NCBI GenBank assembly: GCA_026225945.1
Contig: JAMJFZ010000362.1
Coordinates: forward strand, 34,260-98,259
Reading direction: 5' to 3'
From: Cricetomys ansorgei
Lineage: Eukaryota; Chordata; Mammalia; Rodentia; Nesomyidae
DNA length: 64,000 nt
The notes under the pieces are model-generated. The model worked only from the letters and a program-made list of their open reading frames with translations, was not told where the DNA came from and made no database searches. Shown here piece after piece: positions 20,680 through 32,630 of this stretch (positions are counted from its first letter, which is position 1; each line of letters begins with the position of its first letter). A program made the position numbers and the translations under genes.

Positions 20680-23160
20680 CCTAAACGCCTACGGGCTCTT
20701 TTCTTCTAGGCCAATGATTTTCTTTGATGTCATTCTTTCTTTATAGAATTCTAAATTGATGATGTAAAAGAAAAGAAATAGGGCTAGCCAGATCTAACAG
20801 TTTTAACATTAGCAAAATCATCAGGAATTTCCCTCACCTTTCTCCTTTTTTATAACTTTGCCATAAACACTTGCTACATGCTTGGATATGCTTTCAGAGA
20901 TGGATAGCCTATCATCACTTTGACATCTTTCTCCTACAGTCATACAGTTTCTATGACTGATCCTTCCTGCTTAGGAAAAACTTTCTAACACTGACGGTCA
21001 CTCTAAGGTCTTGCTGCTGATGCTGTCCCTCTCATCTTGCATACCCTCAACATTTCCCTTGTCCAGTTTGAATTGGTGTTTCCTCACTTCAGGGCTACTG
21101 AGAAACTCAGTGTTCATGTACAATAGATTTCGGAGAATGAGTGCAGCCTCGAGCTAAGATAATTTTTACCCAAGACCTTAAACCGGAATGGGGGAGTTGT
21201 AGCCAGAACATTGGGAACAGAGACAAAGAGAAATTGGAATATATGAGGAAAGGTCCAATGAGTATCATCTTCAAAAACAGTATTAGGATGAGCACCTAGG
21301 CTTGATAACCATAAGTGGTGGGTGGGTAGGGACACTTCATGGACTGAGGACTCCTCTATCCAATTCTATGTGTTAAGATTTTTAAAACCATAAACTCAAG
21401 CACCCCTCCACCTTTAGGACTCCTTTATCTAGGCCTTTGTGGAGTGAAGATACCCCAGGAGGAGTAGTGAGGTTTCAGTGTAAGGTGCACAGGGAGGTCT
21501 GCAGCTATAAGCAGCTATAAGCAGCTATAAGCAGCTATAAGCTGCTGAAGACCTGTCCAGCACGCTCATCTCCTGGAGGAGGCGCAGCGTCTGAGCCCTG
21601 GCCGAGTGGCTGCAGCTCAGGCACGCTGCCCTGCACAACCAGCCTGGAAAACTTTAGGTGGCCTCAGGCATGTGTCCCAGCACCAGTGTCAGAGATGGAG
21701 AAAGGAGCTGGATGGCAGGTTCAGATTTGTACTTCAAACCCTCGTAGATCCAGGAAAGGGAGTAAAAGAGCAGCCAAGTGAGTCAGGGAGAGTGCCTGAG
21801 AGGATGTCTAGCAGCCTTCTGATTGGAGCTACGCCAGTATTGGGAGCAGGGAGTGTAGACCGAAATCAACCCAGCTGTTGAGATGAACCCCTATTCTGCT
21901 GGAGCTCAGCCAGCTGGCCAAGGCCCTCCTGACATTCAGTTCATTTCCCCCTCTCTTGCGTGTCAGAGCCTGCATCAATCTGGTCCTTGGGAAGTTCCTA
22001 GGAGTCATCGCTCAGAGCGATGGGGTTGGATACTCCACATGAGTCCCTGCAAATGTCACAGACCACACTAAGCCAGGAAAGGAGCACAGGGATTGACAAA
22101 TGATGTGGGAAAAGCACAGACTGGAGCCGGAGGTGAAGTTTTCCCAGAAGGCCTTCAACAGCTGGACCAGTACAGCTGGGCCCAGTTCTCTGGCATTAGG
22201 ACAAGGAAAAAAAGATTTTAGTGGTAGCAGGAGGGTGGAGAGAGACTTTTCTGGATCCTTGCAAGTTTTGAGCTTAAGTTATAATAACATGTCTGGAATG
22301 TGGCATCCTACCCTTCTCCCCATCACTTCTTCTCCCAGTGATGTGGGAAGATGCCAAAGCCTGATTCATCTGGTGTGATGTCATACATGATTCTGATCAG
22401 TAGCTAGATATTACTCAGGCAGAAAGATTCTAGAGATCCAGATGTGGTCACTGAATTAGGATACTTCCAAGCAGCAAAGGAAGGGAAATGGGGACTGATT
22501 TTGCCAACCTCGCTCATTTGCCTTCCCCTATAGGGAACCAATTTTTTTCTAGTAATCTTGTGGCCTTTTAGGTCACTTCAATTATATTGCTTTTCCACTC
22601 AAAACTTTAGATTCATTTGCTGTAGGGCTCAGGAGCAATTGTTGATGGGGGCGAGAATGTTAGACAGCAACCTGTTTTCTCCCATAAGGTTCGACTTGCA
22701 TTCTCTGGGAGTACACACAGCCTACCTGGTTTCTTTTGTTTCTACTTTAAAATATGTATCTATCTATAGTCTATGTACATCTAGGTAGAGCTGAGACAGG
22801 CAGGGAGCTTCCTCCAGGGATTTTTAGAAGGCATATCTTTGCTAAATGCATCACCTGCATCCAGCTTCCTTACTGGTAATTGTGTATCATCTTAGGCCGT
22901 TTAGATTATATTGACTCTTTCCCCTCAAAACTTTTTGGTAGATTCACAGTTACTTTAAGAGTTTCACTCGTCATTCCCGTGTTGGATCCAAGCTATCTTT
23001 CTAGCTTTATCTCCTTCATTCTCCAAGGCTTCCTTCCATCAGTGTTCTAAGGTAATAAATACATATTCTGAACTTTTCTGGAACTTGCCTCTTCCAAATC
23101 TTGTTGTGGGATTCTGATCACAGAGATCCAAGGCTTCTTCAGGAAAACAACTTTTTATTT
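20680..23160. promoter_or_regulatory. TSLP: Upstream region of TSLP
   Basis: About 2.5 kb upstream of the TSLP TATA box without a recognisable interspersed repeat until 23165, which is unusual for this window. 21560-22200 is moderately GC-rich. The open frames here (up to 92 codons) have no recognisable similarity. The low repeat density suggests retained regulatory sequence. This is inference. Confidence 0.4.
21501..21540. repeat. Four perfect tandem copies of a 10-bp unit
   Basis: GCAGCTATAA occurs four times in a row, followed by a partial GCTGCTGAAG. Each unit carries the palindrome CAGCTG-like core CAGCT. It lies about 830 bp upstream of the TSLP TATA box. Confidence 0.95.
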
Positions 23161-23164
23161 GTTT

Positions 23165-23320
23165 GTCTGGTTTTGGTTTTTCAAGGCAGGGTACCTCTGT
23201 TGTAACTCTGGCTGTCCTAGAACTCACTCCATAGACCAGGCTGGCCTTGAACTCACAGAGATCCGTCTGCCTCTGCCTCCTGAGTGCTGAGATTAAAGGC
23301 ACTCGCCACCTCCACCTGGA
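23165..23320 (-). mobile_element. B1 SINE, antisense, with target duplication
   Basis: The reverse B1 ('ctctggctgtcctagaactcactccatagaccaggctggccttgaactcacag', 'gctgagattaaaggcactcgccacctccacctgg') is flanked by AGGAAAACAACT at about 23141-23152 and again at about 23321-23332. This is a clear target-site duplication. Confidence 0.93.
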
Positions 23321-24087
23321 AGGAAAACAACTCTTTTAATTGTGCTAGCACAGACTCAAGTTCAAAAGAACTGAGTCCTGAACCCAGTGAGACAGAACTT
23401 TTTAAGGATTTTTGTATCTTTGTCTCCCATACATGGTACCTTATAACGTCATTGGTTATATTAAACCCATACAGTGGGATTCTAATGTGAAAAGAAGAGA
23501 CGGAAGAATCTTTAGGAGAGTTGTGGAGTGTGATGTATACTCTAGGGTCAGGAAGAGCCACAGGAGAGATGTCACATGCACATAATGACACAGATCGCCT
23601 TGTGCAACTGTTCTTTTTTCCTCCTTGATTTTCAGGACTCCTACCACAGTCTCGCCTCCTTGGGTGTTGGCTTGAGTTGTACAACGCTCACTCCATTTTA
23701 CACTTCTCTTACCTGTGTACCACCCCACTATCTTTGAAATTGTATTTATTTTGGGCTTGTCTTTTATGGTGTTCAATTACATTATCATATTATATTTTGT
23801 TTTCCAACTTTATCTCCTTTTTTCTCACTGTGAGATCTTTAAATCAAGGTATTATTTGTAATAAATTATTTGCTTAGCATTCATTTACTCCACTCTGAAG
23901 CATTTGAAGTGACTATAACAATGCCAAAGCTAAACTCCAAAACAAAACAAGAGAGCAAGCAGGCAAACAAAAAATATTTAAGATAAGAATGGAATCAAAG
24001 GATGAGGAAATGAGAGCAGATATGAGGGGGGTCGAATAGAAAAATTAAGAACTAATTAAGAAACCATTAAGAACTGGAAAATAATCT

Positions 24088-24216
24088 GGGCAGTGGTGGT
24101 GCACACCTTTAATCCCAGCACTCTGAGGCAGAGGTAGTGGATCTTAGTGAGTTCAAGACTGGACTTGAATGAGTTTCAGGACAGCCAAAGTTATAACAGA
24201 GAAACCTGATCTTGAA
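24088..24216 (+). mobile_element. B1 SINE
   Basis: CTGGGCAGTGGTGGTGCACA through 'aaagttataacagagaaacctgatcttg'. The A-rich tail passes into the (CA)n at 24220-24270. GGAAATAA-type words flank both sides. Confidence 0.9.
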
Positions 24217-24218
24217 AA

Positions 24219-24219
<1 letters not shown>

Positions 24220-24270
<51 letters not shown>
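24220..24270. repeat. (CA)n microsatellite
   Basis: About 25 perfect CA units grown from the tail of a B1. Confidence 0.97.
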
Positions 24271-24273
<3 letters not shown>

Positions 24274-24894
24274 GAAATAAAGACAATTGAGACAAAGGGA
24301 CAATTCAGGCTTCAATCCACTGAGGCACAGTGCAGACTACAGCAGGTTCTACAGCTCAAGTATGCATCAGGGTAAGCTGGGTTTTCTTAGATCTGTAGCC
24401 ACCACAGGAATGTTTCCTATTGGAAGGAGCTTGCTACACAGATTTCTTTTGGTAGCTCACTGCTGCCACCTTTTTGGATTCTACTTACACCTACCTAGGG
24501 CAACCATCAGCCAGGGACATCTTCGTGGAAATTCCTGTGAACTGAAGGGCTTCCTGTTTTTGTTTTTGTTTTTTTATCTTATTCCATTTATTTAAATGCT
24601 GAAGGTACAAACAATATCTATATGTGCAGCTTGGGAAATCCTAGGTCAGATTAAGAATGGGCATCTTCCATTTTGTAGGAAACAGGAGTGAGGTTATTGG
24701 TAGAGCTATGTGCTTACTCAGGGAGTTTAGCAATACTCTCACCCATGGGGCAGGCCAGAAGATAAGTGTGACATCACCATCTTTTCTCTTACACTCACTA
24801 GAGAAATATTCACTTGTTTCCTCAATTTTTTTTATTTCTAATGTTAGTAATAGTTCTCATTTTTTTAACCCAGTCTTTCCCCCCTCCTTTTAAA

Positions 24895-25015
24895 AAAGAT
24901 ATATTTGACATGGTGTCTCACTCTTTAGCCCAGGCTGGCCTCAAGCTTGTGGCAATCCTCCTGCCACAGCCTGCTAAGTATTGGGATGGCAGGAATGAAC
25001 TACCATGCCTTGTCT
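24895..25015 (-). mobile_element. B1/PB1-type SINE, antisense
   Basis: Reads GACATGGTGTCTCACTCTTT, 'agcccaggctggcctcaagcttgtgg', 'gggatggcaggaatgaactaccatgcc'. It is an old copy. A shorter related piece lies at 25125-25195 ('gggtcttgcccaggctggcctcaaactgctgagc'). Confidence 0.75.
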
Positions 25016-25574
25016 TCTCCCTCTTTCTAAATTGAATTCTTTGCTCCACTCCTTCAGTGAGTCCTGAATTTCATTTTTCCTTTTCTCTCATCTTTTTTCT
25101 CTCTCTTTTCTCTTTTTTTTTCCAAGTGGGTCTTGCCCAGGCTGGCCTCAAACTGCTGAGCTTTCCACCTTAAAAGTCACCATACTTAGCTTGTCCAGTA
25201 TATTTAAAGTAGCCCATTCCTCATACAAAACTCAGTTTAAGTTTGGGAAGTAGAGTCATATTTCTATGCAAAATCTGCTTTATTTTAAACTGTTGAAATT
25301 GTGAACTTAAAAATGGGAGTGATAGCAGACGGACTTTATTGAAGAACTAAGGGGGATACCCTTCTTTGTAGTAAGAAGTCAATGACAGACACCAACCTTA
25401 GTTTGGTACCATTTTATGATGTGTAACAGTGGACCTTTCCTAAAAGAACAGTCCTCTTTGTGTCTCTGAAGGTGTATTTTCTGATCCTCTCAGTTGCATA
25501 ATCACTCTGCCTCCAGGTATTCATTCATCCATGCACAAATGGAAGGACATACTTTGCTGAAGTGAGCATTGCTT

Positions 25575-25795
25575 TTAATTGATTTATTTTTATGTTATGT
25601 GTGCAAGTGTTTTGTCTGCATGTCTGTATGTGTGCCATGTATGTTTCTTGTGCCACAGAGTCAGGAAGAGGGTTTTGGATCCCCCGGAACTGATGTTACT
25701 GACTGCTGTGAGCTGTCATGTGGATGTTGGGATCTGAACCCAAGTCCTCTGCAACAGTACTATATGAGTGTTCTTAATTGGTGAGCTATTGCTCC
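25575..25795 (-). mobile_element. B3 SINE, antisense
   Basis: The reverse complement of a B2/B3-family element: 'gatttatttttatgttatgtgtgcaagtgttttg', 'gtgagctgtcatgtggatgttgggatctgaacccaagtcctctgcaac', 'ggtgagctattgctcc'. Confidence 0.8.
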
Positions 25796-25849
25796 AAACA
25801 CCTTGTTTCATTGTTTATATGTAGTAGTAGATGTAGATGTGGATGTTGA

Positions 25850-26560
25850 TTCACCAGATGTAGACATTGGTGTGGGGAAAAGAACAGTTTATTTGTTTGT
25901 CTAATTAAATCACTGCTTGGGAACACTCTAAAGCCCTTGAGCATTTTGGCCTCCTTATAATCTAGTCTTAGTCCTTGAACTGGAAGGCTTCAGCCTTTGT
26001 ACAATCTAGAACATTTAAACTGCTAGCCTAGATCTAGAAGGCTTCAGCCTTAGCCACTCTGACTAGCTCCTTCTGAACCACAGCCTGCTTCTCAACTGAC
26101 TCTTCAGCCTGCTTCTGAACTGACTCTTCTTACTGCTTCAACTGACTGCTGCAACTGCTCCTCAGTGGAGGAGCTCTTACTCCTATGAAGCTCTCCTTAA
26201 CTGAGCTGATAATCTGGCTTTTCTCGTGAGAGTTGGGTATGTGCTTACTCTGCTAACTCTTCCTCTCATTAGTCACTTTGTCTGCCATTCACTCTGACTC
26301 ATCTCAGACATCACTTCCTGTGTGACACTGATTCCTTCTGAGTTCTGCTTCCTGTGTCTGTTTTCACTGTTTTTTTCTAAGTATTAAAGGTGTGGACTAC
26401 CATTGCTTCCTGAATGCTGAAATTAAAGGTGTGTCTACATTCCATCCAGACCACACAGGCCTCTGAATGTAGACCTTAGCTTTCACACAAAGCTAATCCT
26501 CTATATTTATATTCACATTTTATTGGTCAAAATTTGGCATAGTAACTAAGCAATACGCTG
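25850..26560. other. CT-rich stretch with imperfect internal repeats, no gene
   Basis: The words 'aaggcttcagcctt' (about 25985 and 26040), 'gcctgcttctgaactgactcttc' and 'aactgactgctgc' recur at 26080-26170. A B1-like scrap 'gctgaaattaaaggtgtg' lies near 26417. This may be a degraded dispersed repeat of a family I cannot name. Confidence 0.45.
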
Positions 26561-28100
26561 TGGACTGTGTGGTTTATGATGATTGCGATAATCGTCCATT
26601 TTTCTCACTCTTTATATTATATATTATGTTCAAATAGCTTTACTGTTGGCTTGAGCTGTTTAATTCACAAAGTTTCCCTAGACCCTTTGGGACATGGTAA
26701 ACTAGAAAGTGAAATGAGAAGATTTTCTATGACCAATGTGACAAAAATTCTTTCATTTTATTTCACACTAAGACTTCTGATAAAGTACACATTCAGCCCA
26801 TGGCTGAGAAATGTTTTGACTTAGAGCATGGAGAGCCAATACATCCGTGAAAACAATGCTTGTGATCATTTCTCAGTATAGTTTTACTTTCAGCTAGCAG
26901 GAAAAATAAGAAAATCTTGCTTTATATCACCATATTTTTTTTTTTACACAATAAGAGGTCATTAATAGGGAAAAGATGGTTTAAGAAGAATGTAGGAGTG
27001 AAGCTTACTTAGAATGCTCCAGAAGAGTTATAGATGAACACATGTCCTTTGCAAATCAGTTAGGCTAGCTTTCCTTTTCCCTCTGTGTAAATTCTCTCTG
27101 CACTTGCTTTGTACCCTGGGAAGATAACCCACAGGTGTTCACTCATAGTCTCTCTTGATCTCTCACTCTGGTTGAATGCAGCCAGAGTTAGATATTAGCA
27201 AGAGATCAAGGAGAAAAATGAGAATAAACTAGAAATTTTTATTCACTTACTCTCTTCTGTTGGCCACTGTAGATTGGCTATTTTTTTCTACTGAAGCACA
27301 GATTATTCATTGAGCCTTTTCGTCTTGCTGTTTGGCAGGCTCTGTAACCATTTTATCTTTCTATCTTTTTGATCTAGGGTTGCTAACAGATCTGGATTAT
27401 TTCTCATTGGGGTACTGAACTACCCCAAAAGTTCCTGTTTAGCTATGCCAGACACATTTGCCTGGAGTAATATATTAATGAATCTTCCCTTTACTTTCAA
27501 AAGTGGAACAATTTCAATGATAAATTAAATGATTATTATTGATTCCTTTTCTTATACCCTTTGTAGTAAGTTAATTTATTAAACTGTAAGCAGTTACAAA
27601 GGCATAGTATGCTTTTTGCTTCCCATAGGCCCCTGATTAATTCAGAAAACTACAGTAGTGACCAATGTGTCATCAGATGCAATTAATATCAAATAATCCA
27701 TTTTCCATCATTTGTTTCTACTTTGTGAATGCCATAGTTCTGCAACCTTTGCAAAGGAGAAAGAAGCTCTTAATCTAGTAATCTAATATCTAGAACCTGT
27801 ACCCTTCTGAACTGTGAAAGATGAGTTCTACGAAATTCTGCAATTTTACATTTTTAAGTGACTTTTTTTTTTTTTTACAATTGACAACAGTTGCCAGGAT
27901 TTTCAAGAAAATCATGAAGCCACTAGGCTCTGTTGTATAATTTCTATATGGTTTCGTCCTGTTTCATGTATAAAGATCTTAAGAGAGGGGCTGTTAGGCT
28001 TCTTTCTCTTTTGATGTGTTTGAGTCTCTCGAGAGTCTCCCTTGCACTGAACCCTAACATTGCCTCAGCTCTGGGCTAAGCAATCACTTTAAGAATCTCC
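26561..28100. other. Intergenic stretch, nothing recognised
   Basis: AT-rich unique-looking sequence with short poly(T) runs (26936-26944, 27866-27878). No exon, RNA gene or clear transposon seen. Confidence 0.5.
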
Positions 28101-28107
28101 TCTCTCT

Positions 28108-28215
28108 TGGGTGGTGGTGGTGCACGCCTTTTGTCTCGGTTCTCAGGAGGCAGGTAGATCTCTATGAGCTCTCTGTGAGTTCGAGGCTAACCAGGTCTAC
28201 AGAGTGAGTTAAGGA
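28108..28215 (+). mobile_element. B1 SINE, 3'-truncated
   Basis: 'tgggtggtggtggtgcacgcctttt', 'ggcaggtagatctctatgagctctctgtgagttcgaggctaacc', 'ctacagagtgagtt'. It then joins a possible L1 3' end (28216-28435; 'gagaggtgggaggagtgaaggg...ttaaaaaattctaaaataaa'). Confidence 0.8.
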
Positions 28216-28468
28216 GGGAACTGTGCCTGACCCTGTTCCATCTTGTGCCGTGTTTGAGCAGTAAACCTGGGAAGACTGCTCTTTCTTGGGGAGAAGCAGG
28301 GGTGGGAGTGGGAGGATAGGGGGGTAGATCTGAGGGCTATGGAGGATGGGAGAGGTGGGAGGAGTGAAGGGAGAGGTAGGTGTTGGATGTATTATGTGAG
28401 AGAAGAAAAATTAAAAAATTCTAAAATAAATGAATTTCCTCTTTCATGTAAAATATGTCCTTAATGAT

Positions 28469-28545
28469 TCTTCCCCCTCTCCTCTGTCTCTCTGTCTCTC
28501 TCACTCTGTCTTTCTCTCTCTGTCTCTCTCTCTCTCTGTCTCCTT
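28469..28545. repeat. (CT)n/(GTCTCT)n tract
   Basis: Pyrimidine-rich repeat of about 75 bases built of TCTC and TGTCTCTC units. Confidence 0.9.
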
Positions 28546-29029
28546 AAAGTCCACTCTATTCTCCTAGATTCCAAGCAGGGCTTCTGAGAAAGTTAATTAT
28601 TTCTCTGAATTTGATATATAAAATATAAACATGAATATGTATAAGCACATATGTGTGTATAATATCTTCAGAAAAAGCAGAAAAGCATTTTAAACTATGT
28701 TATTTGAACACTTATTCATTTTTATTAGTAATGGGTCTCATTTTGTTATTTTCACATACATATTTCATAACAGTTTAGATATCTAAAGATATATATGCAT
28801 GAATGGGGATGATAAACAGCAATCTCAATGTTTGACTTTTAATTCAGATTAAATGCTATAAAAATAAAATGTCTAATAGGAAACAGCATTGAAGATATAA
28901 TGTTATTTGACGTGGACTCCAAATAGCATTGAGCAATGTAATCCTTTGATAAGGCTTGAATATGAAATGTCCGCCATAATTTCTTTTGTTTAAACACTGA
29001 TCCCCTCTCTGTGTTGCTGTTTATTTTTT

Positions 29030-29395
29030 AATATTTATTTTATTTTTACTTATGTGTGCTTGTGTTTGTGTCTGTGCACGTGTGCATATGAGAGAGGTTA
29101 CTGAACAATGTCAGATATTGAGAGAGCTAGATCCTTGGAGCTAGAGTTACCATGTGGGTGCTGGAACCTGAACCCAAGTCCTATGCAATAGCAATATGTA
29201 CTTCTTTTTTCTGTATGTACCCATGGCTGGCCTGGAACTCACTATGCAGCGAGAGAGGATTGGCTTTGAACTCACAATGATCTGCCTTCCTCTGTTTCTG
29301 CTTCCCAAGTATTGGGATTAAAGGTGAATGCTGCCACACTCAGGTAGAGTATGTACTCTTAAACTGAGTCATTTCTCTAGCTCTACTGTGGTGGT
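29030..29395 (-). mobile_element. B3 SINE, antisense, split by a B1
   Basis: The left part (29030-29204) and right part (29346-29392, 'cttaaactgagtcatttctctagctc') are the two ends of one antisense B3. The B1 at 29205-29345 interrupts it. Confidence 0.75.
29205..29345 (-). mobile_element. B1 SINE, antisense, nested in a B3
   Basis: Contains 'tggctggcctggaactcactatgcag', 'gaactcacaatgatctgcc' and 'tattgggattaaaggtgaatgctgccac'. The words ATATGTACTTCT (before) and GTATGTACTCTT (after) are the target duplication, so the B1 is younger than the B3. Confidence 0.85.
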
Positions 29396-29707
29396 ACTTC
29401 AGCACATTGTGGAACGTTGGGGAGGTAGGTCTGCCTGGAGGAAGAGTCACTGGGAATAAGACTTGAGGTTTGTAATCGGTCCCATTTCAGCTCCAGTTTC
29501 TGCTTCCAGATCACACCACAAGTTACTACCACCATGGGCAGAGTCCTTGTTCTAGCTCCTTAGCCATAAAGCTGTGAGCTAGAGTAAATGCTTCTTCTCC
29601 AAATTGCTTGTCAGGCATTTGGATATGGCAAAACAAACAATAATCTAACACAACGTATACATTAAAATAGTATATAAATAGGTACATGCAAAATTTGGTC
29701 ATGTATG

Positions 29708-29710
<3 letters not shown>

Positions 29711-29748
<38 letters not shown>
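29711..29748. repeat. (CA)n microsatellite
   Basis: 19 perfect CA units. Confidence 0.97.
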
Positions 29749-29752
<4 letters not shown>

Positions 29753-30117
29753 ATAATATCTTGAGAAGGATGTGGAATGGAAGACAGACACTGTGATTTC
29801 AGTATTTGGGAATCTGACACTGAAGGATCATGTCCAGTCCAGCCTCAGCAACTTAATAAGAGTCTATCTAATAAAAACACAACAGAAGGAATATAGAACA
29901 TCAATAGAAAAGTACAACTAATTGTATTAAAGTTTCCTGCCTTGACACCTATTTTAACCTTTGTTATTTGACACAATGCTTCAGTAAACAACCTTCAGCA
30001 TTTATCATCCAGGTTGTTTTTTCCAGATATAAATTATCTGTAAGATAAATCCCTGCAAGTAAAATGTCTAGGGTAATGATATATCAATTTTTAACACAGA
30101 TAGACACTATTTATCTA

Positions 30118-30172
30118 TTTTTCTATCTGTCTGTCTGTCTATCTGTCTGTCTATCTATCCATCCAAACATCC
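30118..30172. repeat. (CTGT/CTAT)n tract
   Basis: Mixed TCTG and TCTA tetramers, decaying into CATCCA units. Confidence 0.9.
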
Positions 30173-30787
30173 ATCATCCACCCAAGGACATATCAGTAAA
30201 ACAGTCTTGTATAATTCTCCACCGATGAAAATTATTTATTTTTTTTGCTAAAGTAGTAAACAAAATTAGTGAAATATTTTTTGGGTTGTTTAAATTTCAT
30301 TTTATTATAAGCTGTCTGTCTTCAGGTGGTTGCTTTAGAGTTTACAGTAGAAGTCTTGAGTTTATGTATGCCTAAATGTTGTTTATATTTCCTGTTCTGT
30401 GAACTTTTGCTTAAATGTTTTGCTGGTGTGTAGTCTAAAAGATTGTTGACAATTTTCATGTTAATTTGAAGGTCATTACAAAGTAGGGAAATTATCCCTT
30501 TTAGTCATGTGACTTACAAATATCATTCAGGTGATTTTTTTTATGTTGTTTATTGTGGATTTTACCAATACAGATTCTTAAAAATCTTGGTAAAATTTAA
30601 TAGTGCTTTTCTTCTTCTTTTAAAGATACCTTTGTATGTCCCTAGACAGCCTGACTGGAAGAAGTAGAAATATTTTTTAGAGGTATCAGGATACATTTTC
30701 TTTATTCTTTTACCTACAACATTTTAAAAATCATTTTTTCTATGCATTTATGGCCACATTAGTGGTTGAAAACATTGCAAATTTTGG

Positions 30788-30925
30788 CCAACAAGATAGT
30801 TCAATGGGTAAAATGCTTGCTGTGCAATCCTGACAATATGAATTTGATCCTGAGAACCTACCACAGAAGGAGAGAACAACTTCTGAAAGTTGTCTTCTGA
30901 CCTCTACTTGAACTCTCGCATGCAC
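30788..30925 (+). mobile_element. RSINE1-type SINE
   Basis: 'ccaacaagatagttcaatgggtaaaatgcttgctg', 'ggagagaacaacttctgaaagttgtcttctgacctct', ending in the CA tract, as is usual for this family. Confidence 0.8.
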
Positions 30926-30926
30926 A

Positions 30927-30967
<41 letters not shown>

Positions 30968-30983
30968 TATATATGTACATATA

Positions 30984-31021
<38 letters not shown>
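30926..31021. repeat. Compound (CA)n and (AT)n microsatellite
   Basis: About 19 CA units followed by ATATGTACATATATATGTG and about 20 AT units. Confidence 0.96.
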
Positions 31022-31025
<4 letters not shown>

Positions 31026-31039
31026 TAAAATATTTGATA

Positions 31040-31145
31040 AAGCTGGGTGCAGTGGCACATAAGGATCTCTGTGAGTTCTAGGAAAGCTGGGAGCACACAG
31101 AGAGACTCTGTCTCAAACTATTACGAAACAAAACAAACAAAAAAG
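31040..31145 (+). mobile_element. B1 SINE with internal deletion
   Basis: 'agctgggtgcagtggcacataaggatctctgtgagttctagg' joins the left end directly to the middle, about 35 bases short. The tail is (AAAC)n. Confidence 0.8.
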
Positions 31146-32155
31146 AAAACTCAGCAAAAACATGACAAATTTGATCTCATTGTTGTTTTACTATTTTGTT
31201 TAATTTGATTTTTAAAATTTCTTTTCTCAAACTCTTCTTTCACCTCAGAGGGGAGTAGCGAGGCCTTGCTTATTTCCCGTGTTTCTTCTCTTCTCCAGCT
31301 TAGTAATTTCATTTCCTTCATTTCAATACTTGCTTATGATTTCCTTTCATCTATGGGCAAATATGACTCATTGTTATGTAGATAACAGAGGGGAAGTCGG
31401 TGTGTGATGAGGAGTTATTGGATTGAATGTCACTCCATTGTCTTCATGTTCTAGCCTCCCCAGCGCTGAGATCACAGACGTCACCACAGCGCCAGCTCGC
31501 CGGACGGCCATTGCTCTCACGAATGTGGATATACTCTTCCTCCGTCTCTTGTCTCAGCGGTCTTGTCATTCTCTATCATTGTCTGATTAGTCATCCTTTA
31601 TTTACCCTGCCTGTCATTTCCTCTCATGGAATTCTAAGCATTCTCTCCTGCCAGAAAGCAAGGGTGAATCGAGAAGGGAGTTGTGACAAGTTATCACCCA
31701 AACTGGTGATCTATCCAAACCCATGCTTTCTTTATATACAATTTATTAATTTTAAATAAAATTTCCCAATATTACTTGTATACTGTACAAAGCTCATGCT
31801 ACAGCAAACCTATTTTGCATCTCCATTTACTTGTAATTATTTCAACCCTACTTCTGTCTGTTTTGCTTTTACTACCGTATCTGCTTTGAACTTTGCTACT
31901 CTCCTAGACCAACTCCTGCTTAGCCATCCTGATATTGACCTTCATTTTATTCACGTTCCCACTTTGTAACAGGTAAATACACAACATTAGCAGCAAGTTA
32001 TAAACATTGTAGCTGCTGGAAGGTTAGTAGCTCTTACATCTTGGTTGTGGTAGATGGATTCTAGCTCATATGTTTTGGCTTCATTCAAATCAGCAAGTTT
32101 TTTATGAAGTAGCTTTCTCAGTTTGCATTGTGTTGAGTACTACTACTAGAGTATC
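31146..32155. other. Intergenic stretch, nothing firm recognised
   Basis: A short CpG-bearing piece at 31437-31530 resembles a very old antisense B1 ('cctccccagcgctgagatcacagacgtcaccacagcgcc'). The rest is unique AT-rich sequence. Confidence 0.5.
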
Positions 32156-32284
32156 TTTAAGTTTACATTGTTAATTTCTTTGTCCATTGTTTTGATAAAA
32201 TGCCTCGACAAAAGCAAATCAAGGAAGAAATTTATTTCACTTTACAGTTTAAAATACATTCTGTTGCTGGGTGGTGATGGTGCA

Positions 32285-32452
32285 TGACCTTTTTTTTTTT
32301 CTTCCAAGAAAGGGGTTTCTCTGTTGTAACTCTGGCCCTCCTAGAACTCTCTCTGTAGATCAAGCTGGCCTCAAACTCACTGAAATCTGCCTGCCTCTGG
32401 CTCCCAAGAGCCAGGATTAAAGGCGTGTACCACCATTGCCTGGGACACTTTT
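32285..32452 (-). mobile_element. B1 SINE, antisense
   Basis: Poly(T) head, then 'ttctctgttgtaactctggccctcctagaactctctctgtagatcaagctggcctcaaactc' and 'aggattaaaggcgtgtaccaccattgcctgg'. A 25-base scrap of a forward B1 head (32268-32294) precedes it. Confidence 0.92.
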
Positions 32453-32462
32453 GTTGACCTAT

Positions 32463-32630
32463 GCCTGGCCTGGTGCATGCCTTTAATCCCAACCCTGGGG
32501 AAGCAGAGGCAGATAGATTTCTATGAATTCGAGACCAGCCTGGTCTATAGAGTGAGTTCCAGGACAGCCAGGGTTACACAGAGAAACCCTTTCTCAAAAC
32601 AGATAGACAGACAGACAAACAAACAAAAAG
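32463..32630 (+). mobile_element. B1 SINE
   Basis: 'gcctggcctggtgcatgcctttaatcccaacc' through 'ggacagccagggttacacagagaaaccctttctc', with a (GACA)n/(CAAA)n tail. It forms an inverted pair with the B1 just before it. Confidence 0.92.

Noticed and set aside
23253..23684. 143-codon minus-strand frame
   Set aside because: It overlaps an antisense B1 end and unique DNA and shows no recognised domain or splice context.
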